A DNA stretch of 64,000 bases, from contig JADJWF010000011.1 in assembly GCA_016716505.1 (NCBI GenBank), forward strand, positions 558,001 to 622,000, given 5' to 3'. The position numbers and the translations under genes are program-made. Each line of letters begins with the position of its first letter. Positions within the stretch are counted from its first letter, which is position 1. This document shows, piece after piece, positions 1 through 8,708 of this stretch. The DNA comes from Verrucomicrobiota bacterium (lineage in GTDB: Bacteria > Verrucomicrobiota > Verrucomicrobiia > Limisphaerales > J093). Under the pieces are notes generated by a model, which had not been told where the DNA came from, searched no databases, and saw nothing but the letters and a program-made list of their open reading frames with translations.

Positions 1-321
1 GTTCCCCATGGCGATGACCCATTTGGGCTCGAGCATTTGGTCGTAGAGCGTCTTCACCGCCGGGGCCATTTTCTTGTTGATCGTCCCCGCCACGATCATG
101 ACGTCGGCCTGCCGCGGGGAGGGACGAAACACCTCCGCCCCGAAACGCGAGATATCGAATCGCGACGCACCGGCGGCCATCATCTCGATGGCACAGCAGG
201 CCAGGCCGAAGGTCAGCGGCCAAAGCGAGTTGGCGCGCCCCAACGCAAGCAACTCATCCAGCTTGGCGAACCTGACTACTTGGGAGAGGTCTGAGGAGCA
301 GGTGGGCTCTTGGGATACCAT
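1..321 (-). CDS. nuoB: NADH-quinone oxidoreductase subunit B (partial, C-terminus outside window)
   Basis: Complex I subunit carrying the terminal iron-sulfur cluster N2 at the junction of the peripheral and membrane arms. About 107 N-terminal residues are visible. They contain the family signature SLWPLTFGLACCAIEM with the adjacent cysteine pair (about residues 42-43), two of the four N2 ligands, followed by the conserved stretch around PRQADVMIVAGT and PKWVIAMG. The start at 321 is chosen because a strong GGAGGAAAGGGG ribosome binding site lies just upstream. This start sits inside the 3' end of nuoA, giving a 46-base overlap and probable translational coupling. The gene runs off the left edge, where the rest of a nuo operon is expected. 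Confidence 0.93.
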   Translation of the reverse strand, partial: MVSQEPTCSSDLSQVVRFAKLDELLALGRANSLWPLTFGLACCAIEMMAAGASRFDISRFGAEVFRPSPRQADVMIVAGTINKKMAPAVKTLYDQMLEPKWVIAMGN

Positions 322-707
322 TCGAAAACCCCTTTCCTCCAGGCATACACGATGACCAGCGAGAGTATCCCGGCAAACAACAGCACCTCGCCCAGGTCGA
401 GCCAGGCAAAGTAGCGGTCGTACACCAACGCGATCGGGATGAGAAACAGCACGTCCACCGCAAAAGCAATGAACACCAGCGCGTACAGGTAATACACGGC
501 GCTGTACCGGATCCATGCGTCGCCGATCGGCTCAATCCCGCATTCCACAAACTGCCCGGTTTTGTGGGCCGTCTGGCGGGTGCCCCGCGGCGAGATCAAG
601 TGGACCACGATGAACGGTCCGAGGGCGAACGCCAGTCCACCAACACAAAACGCGGCGACATAGAGCAGATCGCCGGCAAACGCACCATTACTCGCGGACG
701 CCGTCAT
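276..707 (-). CDS. nuoA: NADH-quinone oxidoreductase subunit A
   Basis: Small membrane subunit of respiratory complex I, about 143 residues with three transmembrane segments. The conserved cytoplasmic loop signature FVECGIEP (family YECG..P) follows the first helix, and the second and third helices carry the usual acidic residues (AVDVLFLIPIAL, LDLGEVLLFAG). An upstream in-frame ATG at 797 would add 30 residues without family similarity, so the ATG at 707 is preferred; neither has a strong ribosome binding site. It is the first gene of the leftward nuo operon and overlaps nuoB by 46 bases. Confidence 0.9.
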   Translation of the reverse strand: MTASASNGAFAGDLLYVAAFCVGGLAFALGPFIVVHLISPRGTRQTAHKTGQFVECGIEPIGDAWIRYSAVYYLYALVFIAFAVDVLFLIPIALVYDRYFAWLDLGEVLLFAGILSLVIVYAWRKGVFEWYPKSPPAPQTSPK

Positions 708-1106
708 GTCGGGTTTCTTGGGGAGCGTTTGTGTCGGCTTTCCAAAATGCAAGGAACAATTCGCATGACCTGGATAATCACCGATTAAAGCACGCAACGC
801 CGATCACCAGTCGCCTAATGGTGAGGCAAACCCCAGGGGACGCCGCTTCAAACGCCAGGGCCGCATCTGGCATCCGGAGCGGAGTGCCCGGCTCGTGGCC
901 CTCCACCAACTCCACGCCCAGCCGTCAGCCTGCAACGCCTTGGTGGCGAGCCAAACCCCAGTTTCACCTCAAACCCAACCCGCCCTGATTTCCCCCCTGA
1001 CCGTTGGCGAACGCTACCCGCTGGCGGCCGATCCCGCGAAATTCGCTGGCCAAGCAGCACCGCCGCCGCCTATATAGCGACTCACTTACCATCAAAGGAC
1101 GAAGCC
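708..1106. other. Intergenic region between divergent nuoA and a secreted-protein gene
   Basis: About 400 bases without a convincing gene. Short open frames here lack coding character. The region must hold the leftward nuo promoter and the rightward promoter for the gene at 1107. A TATATAG-like box occurs about 35 bases before the 1107 start, but I would not assign it firmly as a -10 element. Confidence 0.4.
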
Positions 1107-1559
1107 ATGAAAACGATCTTGCTGGTTCTCGCGATCGCGGTCCTGACCGCCGCGCCGCTCGCCGCCGCTGAATCAAAGTCCACGCCTCCTCCCGCCGTCG
1201 CGTCGGATGGAGCCCCGAAAGCTAAACCGAAGTCGAAGTCCGAAGCCGCCCAACCGGCCGGGGTGCCTTTCAACGGAAAGATTGCCGCCTTGGACCTTTC
1301 CGCGCAGACGCTGACCCTGAGCGGCAAAGCGCAACGAGTGGTCAAGGTGACCTCGCAGACCAAGATCCTGCGCGACGGCCAGCCTGCCACCCTGGCGGGA
1401 GCGAAGGTGGGCGAATCGGTAGGCGGTTATGCCAAGAAAACCGATGAGGGCGTGCTCGAGGCGATCTCGCTGCGATTGGGGCCGAAAGCGCCAGCGGACA
1501 AAGCCGCCAAGCCGGCGACCGGCACCGCCAAGCGCAAGGCCGGCGCGACTGCCGAATGA
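1107..1559 (+). CDS. Small exported protein with a DUF5666/CusF-like fold (putative)
   Basis: A 150-residue protein. Residues 1-20 form a clear Sec signal peptide (hydrophobic LLVLAIAVLTAAPLAAA, then AES). A Pro/Lys/Ala-rich linker follows, then a compact domain at about residues 53-105 beginning GKIAALDLSAQTLTL. The alternating pattern of that domain resembles small beta-barrel domains of the DUF5666/CusF type, and a Lys/Ala-rich tail ends the protein. Metal-binding residues of CusF (Met/Trp/His) are not evident, so copper binding is not supported. An AAAGGA motif 8 bases before the ATG supports the start. Its function is unknown, probably periplasmic. Confidence 0.7.
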   Translation: MKTILLVLAIAVLTAAPLAAAESKSTPPPAVASDGAPKAKPKSKSEAAQPAGVPFNGKIAALDLSAQTLTLSGKAQRVVKVTSQTKILRDGQPATLAGAKVGESVGGYAKKTDEGVLEAISLRLGPKAPADKAAKPATGTAKRKAGATAE

Positions 1560-1692
1560 ACAACCCGTGAACCGTCGCCGGGGAGTGGCGACAGAAACGG
1601 GGGCGGACGACTTGAATAATCGCCGTCCCGGAACACTCTGAACGCGGTGGCGGGCGTGGCCTGACGGGTTCCGCGCTCGCCGGCACCTGAAG

Positions 1693-2301
1693 ATGAAGAC
1701 GCAATACTGGCTCGGTTCACTGGCAGCACTGGCCCTGGCAGCGCTGCCGTTGCTGGCACAGGCAAAAGTGGGCGCGCCCGCGCCCGCGTTCAGCGGCACG
1801 GACATCAACGGCAAGGTTCACAAGCTCAGCGACTACAAGGGGCGTATCGTCGTGCTGGAAGCTTTCAACCCGGATTGCCCGTTCTCGGCCAACCACTACA
1901 AGACCGGTGCCATGCCTGCCCTCCAACAGGCGCTGGCAAGCAAGGGCGTCGTGTGGCTGGTCGTCAATTCAACCGCCGCCTCCCACGCCTCGTATCGCAA
2001 GCCGGAGGCGGCCCGCAGGGAGTGGCAGACCCTGGGCATGAAGGCGACCGCATGGATTGACGATCACCAAGGCAACATCGGCCGGCTTTACGGGATGAAA
2101 ACCACCCCGCATCTGTTTGTGATTGATGCGCAGGGGACGCTGGTTTACGCGGGTTCGGTGGACGACCTTCCCGACGCCAACGCAGATCCGCGGACCGCGA
2201 AGAACTACGTTCGCGCGACGGTCGAAGCGCTGCTGGCGGGGCGACCCGTCCCCGTGGCGGAGACCAAGCCGTACGGTTGCAGCGTCAAGTACGCGGAGTA
2301 G
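1693..2301 (+). CDS. Exported thioredoxin-fold (AhpC/TSA-like redoxin) protein
   Basis: A 202-residue protein with a signal peptide (residues 1-24, ending LLAQA). A thioredoxin-like domain starts at VGAPAPAFSGTDINGK, and the typical redoxin segment YKGRIVVLEAFNPDCPFSAN follows. Only one cysteine occupies the active-site region (NPDCPFSANHY) instead of a CxxC pair, which suits a peroxiredoxin-like or otherwise non-disulfide redoxin. The MKTTPHLFVID stretch supplies the cis-Pro loop of the thioredoxin fold. This layout is common in planctomycete and verrucomicrobial redoxin-family proteins. A physiological substrate cannot be read from the sequence. Confidence 0.83.
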   Translation: MKTQYWLGSLAALALAALPLLAQAKVGAPAPAFSGTDINGKVHKLSDYKGRIVVLEAFNPDCPFSANHYKTGAMPALQQALASKGVVWLVVNSTAASHASYRKPEAARREWQTLGMKATAWIDDHQGNIGRLYGMKTTPHLFVIDAQGTLVYAGSVDDLPDANADPRTAKNYVRATVEALLAGRPVPVAETKPYGCSVKYAE

Positions 2302-2360
2302 CCGCCGCGCGCGGCTGCCGCCGGCCGGTGTTGGCGTGGAACTGGCTGCAAGGAATGCCG

Positions 2361-3470
2361 GTGTCATTGGTTCGTTCCATCGCCGGCGCGCTCGTCGGCT
2401 GCGGTTTTGTCCTGGGATCGCCGGGGGCCAGCGAGGCCGAAGTTCAGGAATGCGTTGTGGCGATCAGCCTTCACGGCGTATCGGTCCGCTTTGAACCTGC
2501 GGAACAGGAGGTCCTCGGTTTGATCTACCGCGCGGAGATCGGCAGTTCGCCGGCGGTACCCCTGAATGGCGAGCTGATGCCCTTGCTCAGTCACGAACCC
2601 TTCACGCACGGTGGCTACGTCCGGCTGACCGATCCAACGGCGGCCCAGCCGGTCACCTACGGCTTCGGACTGAACATTCCGCCTTTCGAAGATCGAAACG
2701 CCAACGGGCTGCACGATTTCTTCGAGACTGCGATGGCGGTCGAAAGACGAAGCTCGAAAGGCGCTGCACTCGATCCAGTCGCGGGCGAGAGCGGATTGAG
2801 CGCGACGTGGTTGCGAGCGGCTGGCGAGGCGGGGGGGCTTTGCTTCCTGCGGTTCGAGGCCCTGGGAATCGAGTTGGCGCACCCGTTTCGCCTGGTCGAA
2901 TACCATGGTCGGATTGCTTACACCAACACGGCCACGAGTCAGTTTACGGGCTGGTTGACGGCAGCCGATCGTCTCTCGGGTGCCGGGACGCTGGAAGGAT
3001 CGGTCGAGGTCCTGCGCATCGGGCCGGAAGCCCTTGACCTCAAGCGCGGCACGGTTACGAACGGCACCGGGGCAACCCTGGCTTTTCAACTGGAACAGCC
3101 CCTGCAACGCCTCGGGATCCACTACGTGGGCTTCCTGGTGTTCGACGATGGCTGGCCCGCGACGCCGGAACCGGACTTCGCCGATTTCGTGCTCATCATC
3201 TCGGACCCGCGTGACGCCAATGGCAACGGCGTGCCGGATATCAGCGAGCCGGTTCGTCCCGAGCCGGCGCGCCTGAGTGTGAGCGCGCGCGACGGAACCG
3301 TGTGGTTGACCCTCGAGGGCACGGTGGGATTTACCTACGCTATCGAGACCACCTCCGTTCTGGGCAGCGCCTGGGTGCAGGAGACGGTCGTCGTCATGAA
3401 ACGTTCCCCGGAAACCGTCCGGCTGCCCGCGCCATGGTCAGGTGGTTACTGGCGGGCGGTGGCCGAGTAG
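2361..3470 (+). CDS. Exported hypothetical protein with Asp/Asn-rich calcium-type motifs
   Basis: About 369 residues of unrecognised family. The GTG at 2361 is preferred because AAGGA sits 6 bases upstream; the ATG at 2355 touches that motif and is the alternative. A signal peptide (SIAGALVGCGFVLGSPGASEA) is followed by mostly beta-rich sequence. Two segments, EDRNANGLHDFFE and DPRDANGNGVPDIS, match the DxNxNGxxD pattern of thrombospondin type-3/EF-hand-like calcium loops often found in extracellular verrucomicrobial proteins. The C-terminal 70 residues (LSVSARDGTVWLTLEG through WSGGYWRAVAE) resemble the short beta-sandwich tails on such proteins. No function is assigned. Confidence 0.65.
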   Translation: MSLVRSIAGALVGCGFVLGSPGASEAEVQECVVAISLHGVSVRFEPAEQEVLGLIYRAEIGSSPAVPLNGELMPLLSHEPFTHGGYVRLTDPTAAQPVTYGFGLNIPPFEDRNANGLHDFFETAMAVERRSSKGAALDPVAGESGLSATWLRAAGEAGGLCFLRFEALGIELAHPFRLVEYHGRIAYTNTATSQFTGWLTAADRLSGAGTLEGSVEVLRIGPEALDLKRGTVTNGTGATLAFQLEQPLQRLGIHYVGFLVFDDGWPATPEPDFADFVLIISDPRDANGNGVPDISEPVRPEPARLSVSARDGTVWLTLEGTVGFTYAIETTSVLGSAWVQETVVVMKRSPETVRLPAPWSGGYWRAVAE

Positions 3471-3484
3471 CCCGATCTGAAATC

Positions 3485-4231
3485 CTACCAGGCGAGGCTC
3501 GCCACCGGCGCGCGCCGGGCGTTCTCCCGCACGTGATGCACCCGGCCGTCGGAGAAGTGGATCACGCGGTCTGCCATTTCGGCCATGACGGCGTTGTGCG
3601 TGATGATGACCGTGAGGGTACCCAACCTGCGGTTGACCTGCTCAATCGCCTCCAGCACGACGATCCCCGTGCGGACATCCAGCGCGCCGGTCGGTTCGTC
3701 GCACAGCAGCACCTCCGGCCGTTTGGCAATCGCCCGGGCGATGGCCACACGCTGTTGCTCGCCACCCGAAAGCTGGGCGGGGAAGTGATCCAACCGGGCG
3801 CCCAGATTGACCAGTTCGAGCGCCTCCTCCGGTGCCATCGGATCCCGCGCGATTTCCGTGATCAGCGCCACATTCTCCCGCGCGGTGAGGCTCGGAATGA
3901 GGTTGTAAAACTGGAAAATGAACCCCACGCAATCGCGCCGGAAGCGGGTCAGTTCCGCTTCCGTGGCGTTGGCGAGATCGAGATCCCGGTAACGCAGGTC
4001 GCCGGCGGTGGGCGTATCGAGACCGCCGAGATTGTTCAGCAAGGTCGTCTTGCCGCTGCCCGACGGGCCGAGGAGCACCACCAACTCGCCGGCGAAAAGG
4101 TCCAGGTCCACCCCGGAGAGCGCGTGAACCTCGGCATCGCCGAGGCCATACACTTTGGTGAGTCCGCGGGCGCGGAAAACCAGATCATCGTCCGCGCGCG
4201 GGTGGATGGATGAGTCAGCGGGCAGCGTCAC
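3485..4231 (-). CDS. ABC transporter ATP-binding protein, MacB/LolD type
   Basis: About 248 residues with a complete ABC ATPase domain: Walker A GPSGSGKTT, Q-loop region FIFQFYNLIPSLTARENV, signature LSGGEQQRVAIARAI, Walker B VLLCDEPTGALD and H-loop IITHN. The DEPTGALD form and the YNL motif place it with the MacB/LolD/DevA subgroup that powers FtsX-like permeases in lipoprotein or drug export. The GTG at 4231 is the first plausible start after the lpxB stop at 4267; longer in-frame extension upstream lies inside lpxB and lacks coding character. The next gene downstream converges, so no permease partner is adjacent. Confidence 0.88.
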   Translation of the reverse strand: MTLPADSSIHPRADDDLVFRARGLTKVYGLGDAEVHALSGVDLDLFAGELVVLLGPSGSGKTTLLNNLGGLDTPTAGDLRYRDLDLANATEAELTRFRRDCVGFIFQFYNLIPSLTARENVALITEIARDPMAPEEALELVNLGARLDHFPAQLSGGEQQRVAIARAIAKRPEVLLCDEPTGALDVRTGIVVLEAIEQVNRRLGTLTVIITHNAVMAEMADRVIHFSDGRVHHVRENARRAPVASLAW

Positions 4232-4266
4232 AACGGGCGATGGCGTAACAGCGGAGCCCTCGAGGC

Positions 4267-5496
4267 TCAAGCGGCAGTTTGCGGGAGCGGTCCCGGGACA
4301 TCCGTGTGGCCGCAGCCCCGAGACAACAGTCGGCTGATTGCCGCCGCGGCGCGACGACTCGCCCCCGGCCCGCCGAGGGAAGCGACCACCTCGGCCAGTC
4401 TCGCCCGCACTTGCGCTCGTCGGTTCGCGTCGGTCAGGAGAACGAGAGCAGCCGAGGCTAGGTTCTCCGGTGTGGCGGCCGATTGAATGAACTCCGGAAA
4501 GACCTCTGCCCCGGCGAGCAAATTGGGCATCGCAAGGTGCCTTACGGTCACGACGCGCCGGGCGACCTGGTAGGTGAGTGGCGAGGTTCGATACAAGGCA
4601 ACCGTGGGTACTCCATAGAGCGCACATTCCAGGGTCACCGTGCCCGTGCAGGCCAGGGCGACCCGGGCCCGCCGAAGCACCCCGCCCAGGCCGCTGATGT
4701 GGATGGAAAGTTCAAGTCCGGTGGTGGCGGCGGCGAGTTGCCGCGCTTCGTCCGCGAGCTGGTCCCCAGCCAGCACCACCTCAAACCGCGCCGGCACCGC
4801 TTCCCGAATCCGCCGCGCCGCCACCAGCATCACGGGGAGGTGTGCTCGCAGCTCGCCCCGACGGCTGCCTGGCAGCAGGGCGACCGTGGGGATGGGGTCA
4901 TCGTCTGGAGGTTCGATGGTCGTCAGACCGGAGTGCCGGTCCAACAGGGGATGACCGACGAACTCGACCGGCAACCCCGGCGCCTCACGCGCGTACCAGG
5001 CCCTCTCGAAAGGCAGGATACTGAGCAGCAGATCGAAGGTTTCCGCGATCCGCCGGGCGCGCCCGGGGCGCGAAGCCCATACCTGCGGCGAAACGTATTG
5101 CACCAACCGGGGGCGCCAGTTGTGAAAAATGCCCCGCTCCGACCTCAGCCGCGACCGCAACGCGCTCGCGAAACGGAGGTTGAAACCTCCAAAGTCCACG
5201 CACACGACCACATCGGGACGACGCTCGCAGGCCAGCGCCACCAACTGGCGCAGCAGTCGGCGAAACCGGCCCAGTTGCTTGAGGACTTCCCACAAGCCAA
5301 CCACCGCGTAGCGCGTCATGTCGCATTTCAGCTCCACGCCGGCGGCGGCGAGTTGCGGTCCGCCCGCGCCATAAAAGCGGGGCGCAAATTCGTGCTGGAG
5401 TACGCCCGGGTCGCGGCGCAGCGCCATCACCAGTTCCGCGGCGATTTGATCGCCGCTGGGCTCGCCGGCGATCAGCATGAATGACGGTTGGCTCAC
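4267..5496 (-). CDS. lpxB: Lipid-A-disaccharide synthase
   Basis: Glycosyltransferase joining UDP-2,3-diacylglucosamine and lipid X to form the lipid A disaccharide on the inner membrane. About 409 residues. Family landmarks are IAGEPSGDQIAAELV at the N-terminus, VVGLWEVL, CVDFGGFNLRFA, VQYVSPQVWASRPGRA, VEFVGHPLLD, ALLPGSRRGEL, CTGTVTLECALYGVPTVALYRTSPLTY and PNLLAGAEVFPEFIQ. The GTG at 5496 is preferred because it falls 4 bases after the stop of the upstream oxidoreductase gene; the ATG at 5478 is an alternative. Its presence shows the organism makes lipid A and has a Gram-negative outer membrane. Confidence 0.95.
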   Translation of the reverse strand: MSQPSFMLIAGEPSGDQIAAELVMALRRDPGVLQHEFAPRFYGAGGPQLAAAGVELKCDMTRYAVVGLWEVLKQLGRFRRLLRQLVALACERRPDVVVCVDFGGFNLRFASALRSRLRSERGIFHNWRPRLVQYVSPQVWASRPGRARRIAETFDLLLSILPFERAWYAREAPGLPVEFVGHPLLDRHSGLTTIEPPDDDPIPTVALLPGSRRGELRAHLPVMLVAARRIREAVPARFEVVLAGDQLADEARQLAAATTGLELSIHISGLGGVLRRARVALACTGTVTLECALYGVPTVALYRTSPLTYQVARRVVTVRHLAMPNLLAGAEVFPEFIQSAATPENLASAALVLLTDANRRAQVRARLAEVVASLGGPGASRRAAAAISRLLSRGCGHTDVPGPLPQTAA

Positions 5497-5500
5497 GGCA

Positions 5501-6556
5501 TCAGGCTTGCGCGACGGCAACCGGATTTCCGCCCGGGTGCCGCTGAATCTGCCGGGTGATCTCGAACGCCACATCCAGCGCGCGCCGGGCGGCTTCGCCG
5601 CTGACGACCGGGGTTTGCCGCTCGCGCACGCAGCGCACAAAGCTCTGCAGCTCGAGTTTCAGCGGCTCCTCCTTCGTGATCGGCACCGGCTCGCGCACGA
5701 TCCGCCGGCCGGCGAATTCGCTGACTACCGAGACGTCGCGCCCCGCCAGGGCGAGGAGCTTCGCCAGGGCCGAGCTCTCCGGTTCGTCCGCGCGCGCCAC
5801 GCGGTACACAAAACCCGCCTGGGCCCGGTAGTCGAGCGACACGTACACGGGCGACACCCCGGCACTGAAGACCCGGATCTTCCGCACGCGCTCGGCGCTG
5901 ATCCGGCTGGCGGTCAGATTGGCCACGCAACCGTTGGCGAACCGCAGTCGCGCGTTGGCGATGTCCTCGCTGCCGCTGAGCACCGGAATGCCCACGGCAT
6001 CCACGCTCATCACCGGGGAATTTACGAACGCGAGCACGATGTCCAGGTCGTGGATCATCAGGTCCAGGACGACCCCCACATCGGTGCTGCGCGCCGGATA
6101 CGGGGAGAGACGGTGGGCCTCGATGAACCGCGGTTCCGGAGCGATTTGCTGAAGTTGGTGAAAAACCGGATTGAATCGCTCGACATGGCCCACTTGGAGG
6201 ACGCACCCTCGGGACTGGGCGAGTTCGACGAGTGCCGATGCCTGCGCGGCGTTGTCGGTCATTGGTTTCTCAACCAGCACGTGCCGACCGCGTGTGAGCA
6301 AGGCACGCGCGAGGTCGAAGTGCGTCACCGTCGGGGTCACGATGCTCAAGGCATCGCAGGCCATCGCCGCCTCTTCCAGCGAGCCGAAGCGCCTTACGCC
6401 GTATCGTTCGGCGACCCGGGCAGCGGCTTCGGGCAACGCATCGAAGACGCCGGCAAACTCGACCTCTCCGGCGGCGGCGAGTTCGGCGTAGAGCCGGGCG
6501 TGTTCCTTGCCCAAGGCGCCGACGCCGATGACGCCCACCTTCAGTTGCGCAGACAT
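5501..6556 (-). CDS. Gfo/Idh/MocA oxidoreductase, UDP-GlcNAc 3-dehydrogenase (GnnA)-like
   Basis: NAD(P)-dependent oxidoreductase of about 351 residues. The Rossmann motif GVIGVGALGKEHARLY is at the N-terminus, the family catalytic motif VLVEKPMT follows at about 100, and the C-terminal domain contains VGHVERFNPVF and LDLMIHDLDIVL. The last two are typical of the group that includes GnnA, which oxidises the 3-OH of UDP-GlcNAc on the way to 2,3-diamino lipid A. The gene lies 4 bases upstream of lpxB on the same strand, so a role in lipid A precursor modification is a reasonable inference. No gnnB-type aminotransferase is visible in this window. Confidence 0.87.
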   Translation of the reverse strand: MSAQLKVGVIGVGALGKEHARLYAELAAAGEVEFAGVFDALPEAAARVAERYGVRRFGSLEEAAMACDALSIVTPTVTHFDLARALLTRGRHVLVEKPMTDNAAQASALVELAQSRGCVLQVGHVERFNPVFHQLQQIAPEPRFIEAHRLSPYPARSTDVGVVLDLMIHDLDIVLAFVNSPVMSVDAVGIPVLSGSEDIANARLRFANGCVANLTASRISAERVRKIRVFSAGVSPVYVSLDYRAQAGFVYRVARADEPESSALAKLLALAGRDVSVVSEFAGRRIVREPVPITKEEPLKLELQSFVRCVRERQTPVVSGEAARRALDVAFEITRQIQRHPGGNPVAVAQA

Positions 6557-6662
6557 GCGGCGAGGGTAGCCACGCGCGGGGAGCACGCCCAAGCCAAATT
6601 GGGCCCCCGCTCGTGGTCCGTTGCATCAAGGCCGCCACACTGCCGGATCGCCGCCGAGGCGA

Positions 6663-8708
6663 TCAGTTTCGCTGTCCTTTGGGCCGGATTCCCACCCGGC
6701 TCAGGTCTATGGGCCGGAATCCCAGCCTCAGCGCCGGGGAGTTTGCGTTCAGGCGGAAGTTGAACACCTGCGGATTCGCGAACAACGGGTCGGCAATGAC
6801 GGACTCCGTGTCGTGCCCCCGACAGCGCCATTCCTCGAACGTCGCGCCTGCGAAGCGCATGGTTTCCGGGCGGGCTTCGGGGCGGGCGTCGAAATAGACG
6901 TTGGCGTCCATCCGGAACTTATCGTTCTTCCAGTTGCTGCCCAGGAGTTCGCCGCTTTCGAAGTACACGATGTTCCGTTCGAAAGTGAACGAGATGTGCT
7001 CCTCCTCGCGGGTGCGCATGAGCTGGTGCTCGCGATTCAGCGCGAAGACGTTGTTACGCACCACGTTATCGCGGCCATAATGCTGGTGAAAACCGGCGCT
7101 CTTGCAGCGATAAACCACGTTGTTTTCCAGCACGATTTCGGAACTGCCCTCATCGGTGTACAGGCCCCAACCGCCGTAGGTGAAGGCGTTGACGTCGTGG
7201 ATGAGGTTGTTGCGGATGACGGTGCCCTTCTGGATGCCCAGCGTGTACACGGCGCCCATGTCACTCAGCAATCCCTTGCCGATGTCGTGCAGATGGTTGA
7301 ACTCAATCCGGTTGTGGTGGCAGGGCGTCTCCTGGTAGCCCCAGTTCCAGCCGGCGGAGATGGCCGTGTAGTAAAGGTTGTGAATGTGATTGTGGGCGAC
7401 GCGGTTGTTGCCGCTTTGGAGAATGAATACGCCCACCGCCGGCGGGTAGATGATGCCGAGGTTGTGGATGTGATTGTCGGTGATCACATGGCCCTCGCAG
7501 AGGTCGGTCGCTTCGGTGCGGGCGCGCGTTTCGCCAATCCGAATACCCCCGCCGCCAAGGTCGAACATCTCGTTGCCCACCACCCGGAAGCGCTGGCACC
7601 CCCGGCCCAATTCCAGCGCGTAGCCGCCCAGCCGGGTGAAGGTGCAGTCCTCGATGGCACAGTCCACGGCGCCTTCGGCGATCACGTCTCCGCGAACGCT
7701 CACGGCCGCCTGGGTGTCGGCGTAACCGTCCGCCGGCATTGTCCAATCCGTCTCGGAAAAGGTGAGGCCGTGCAGGACGACAAACTGAACGGGCTGCCTG
7801 GCCTCGAGATTGCCTTGCAAGCGCAGGAGCTCGCTGGCCACCGGGGCGGTGACGACATTGGTCGCCGCGGCAAAATCCTCTCCGGGCAGCGCCCAATACC
7901 GGACCACGCCCGCCTGTCGGTCGAGATACCACTCGCCGCGCTGATCCAAGGCATCGGGTGCGTTCTCGATGTAGTACTGGGCGTTGTTCTCCCGGTTGGA
8001 AGGCCGGGGTTCGGTCGAGAGCGTGGCGATGTGGGCATTGGTGTCCACCGCGCGGATGAACATCCGAATGTCCGCCCACGCGAGCAGGGCCACCAACTCG
8101 ACGTTCCCCAACTCCGCCCACTCCGGCCGGATGTCACCCGGCTTGAACTTCAGTTGGGCCGGGTTGCCCCGCGGGCTTTCGCCCTCGATGCGGAAGAAGC
8201 CGGTGTTTGGCGTTCGCGCGCGCTGGCGTCGCTGACCGTTCACGAACAATTGGCGGAACTCCCACTTCCCTTCCTTGACCTCGGGGACCGCGGCTTCCCA
8301 AAGGCCCGGGCGGGTGACCGACTCGCGCCATCCAGTCAACCGCCGGCCGCCGCTCAGCACCGGCTTTTCATTCGGGTAGGCGGCAATGAGCAGCGGCCGG
8401 GCCGCGTCGAGACCCGAGTCTGCCGGCGTGATCACAATCGGCTCGGTCAGGGCGTGGACACCGCCGCGGACCAGGATCGTGACCGACTCCAGCGCCGGCG
8501 ACGCGGCAGCCCGGGCAGCGCGGGCCTTTGCGAGCGCTGCCGGGAGCGTCGCCAGCGGACCGTCACGGCCGTTGAAGGACGGCCGGACCAGTTCGCCGGA
8601 CCAAGCGTCGTTGCCGTTGGTGGCCACGTTGAGGACCAAGTGGCGAGCCTCGGCCAAAAAGGGGGTAAATGCGCACAGGGCCAGGAAAAGGAGACGCCGG
8701 TGTTGCAT
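6663..8708 (-). CDS. Exported right-handed parallel beta-helix repeat protein
   Basis: A 681-residue protein with a signal peptide (RLLFLALCAFTPFLAEA). A DUF1565-like entry region follows (NVATNGNDAWSGELVRPS, then FNGRDGPLATLPAALAKAR). The middle carries a domain with GLWEAAVPEVKEG, and a long series of beta-helix rungs runs from about residue 330, with repeated N-N-x-I/V-H ladders such as ITDNHIHNLG, HNHIHNLYYTAISAG and IRNNLIHDVNA. This architecture is typical of polysaccharide lyases and glycan-binding beta-helix proteins, but no catalytic triad can be assigned. It is a paralogue of the protein at 18450-20354. The frame stays open far upstream, but that extension is antisense to the ThuA gene. 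Confidence 0.87.
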   Translation of the reverse strand: MQHRRLLFLALCAFTPFLAEARHLVLNVATNGNDAWSGELVRPSFNGRDGPLATLPAALAKARAARAAASPALESVTILVRGGVHALTEPIVITPADSGLDAARPLLIAAYPNEKPVLSGGRRLTGWRESVTRPGLWEAAVPEVKEGKWEFRQLFVNGQRRQRARTPNTGFFRIEGESPRGNPAQLKFKPGDIRPEWAELGNVELVALLAWADIRMFIRAVDTNAHIATLSTEPRPSNRENNAQYYIENAPDALDQRGEWYLDRQAGVVRYWALPGEDFAAATNVVTAPVASELLRLQGNLEARQPVQFVVLHGLTFSETDWTMPADGYADTQAAVSVRGDVIAEGAVDCAIEDCTFTRLGGYALELGRGCQRFRVVGNEMFDLGGGGIRIGETRARTEATDLCEGHVITDNHIHNLGIIYPPAVGVFILQSGNNRVAHNHIHNLYYTAISAGWNWGYQETPCHHNRIEFNHLHDIGKGLLSDMGAVYTLGIQKGTVIRNNLIHDVNAFTYGGWGLYTDEGSSEIVLENNVVYRCKSAGFHQHYGRDNVVRNNVFALNREHQLMRTREEEHISFTFERNIVYFESGELLGSNWKNDKFRMDANVYFDARPEARPETMRFAGATFEEWRCRGHDTESVIADPLFANPQVFNFRLNANSPALRLGFRPIDLSRVGIRPKGQRN

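Noticed and set aside
4232..4627. N-terminal extension of the MacB-type ATPase
   Set aside because: Overlaps the C-terminal coding region of lpxB and shows no ABC-domain similarity.
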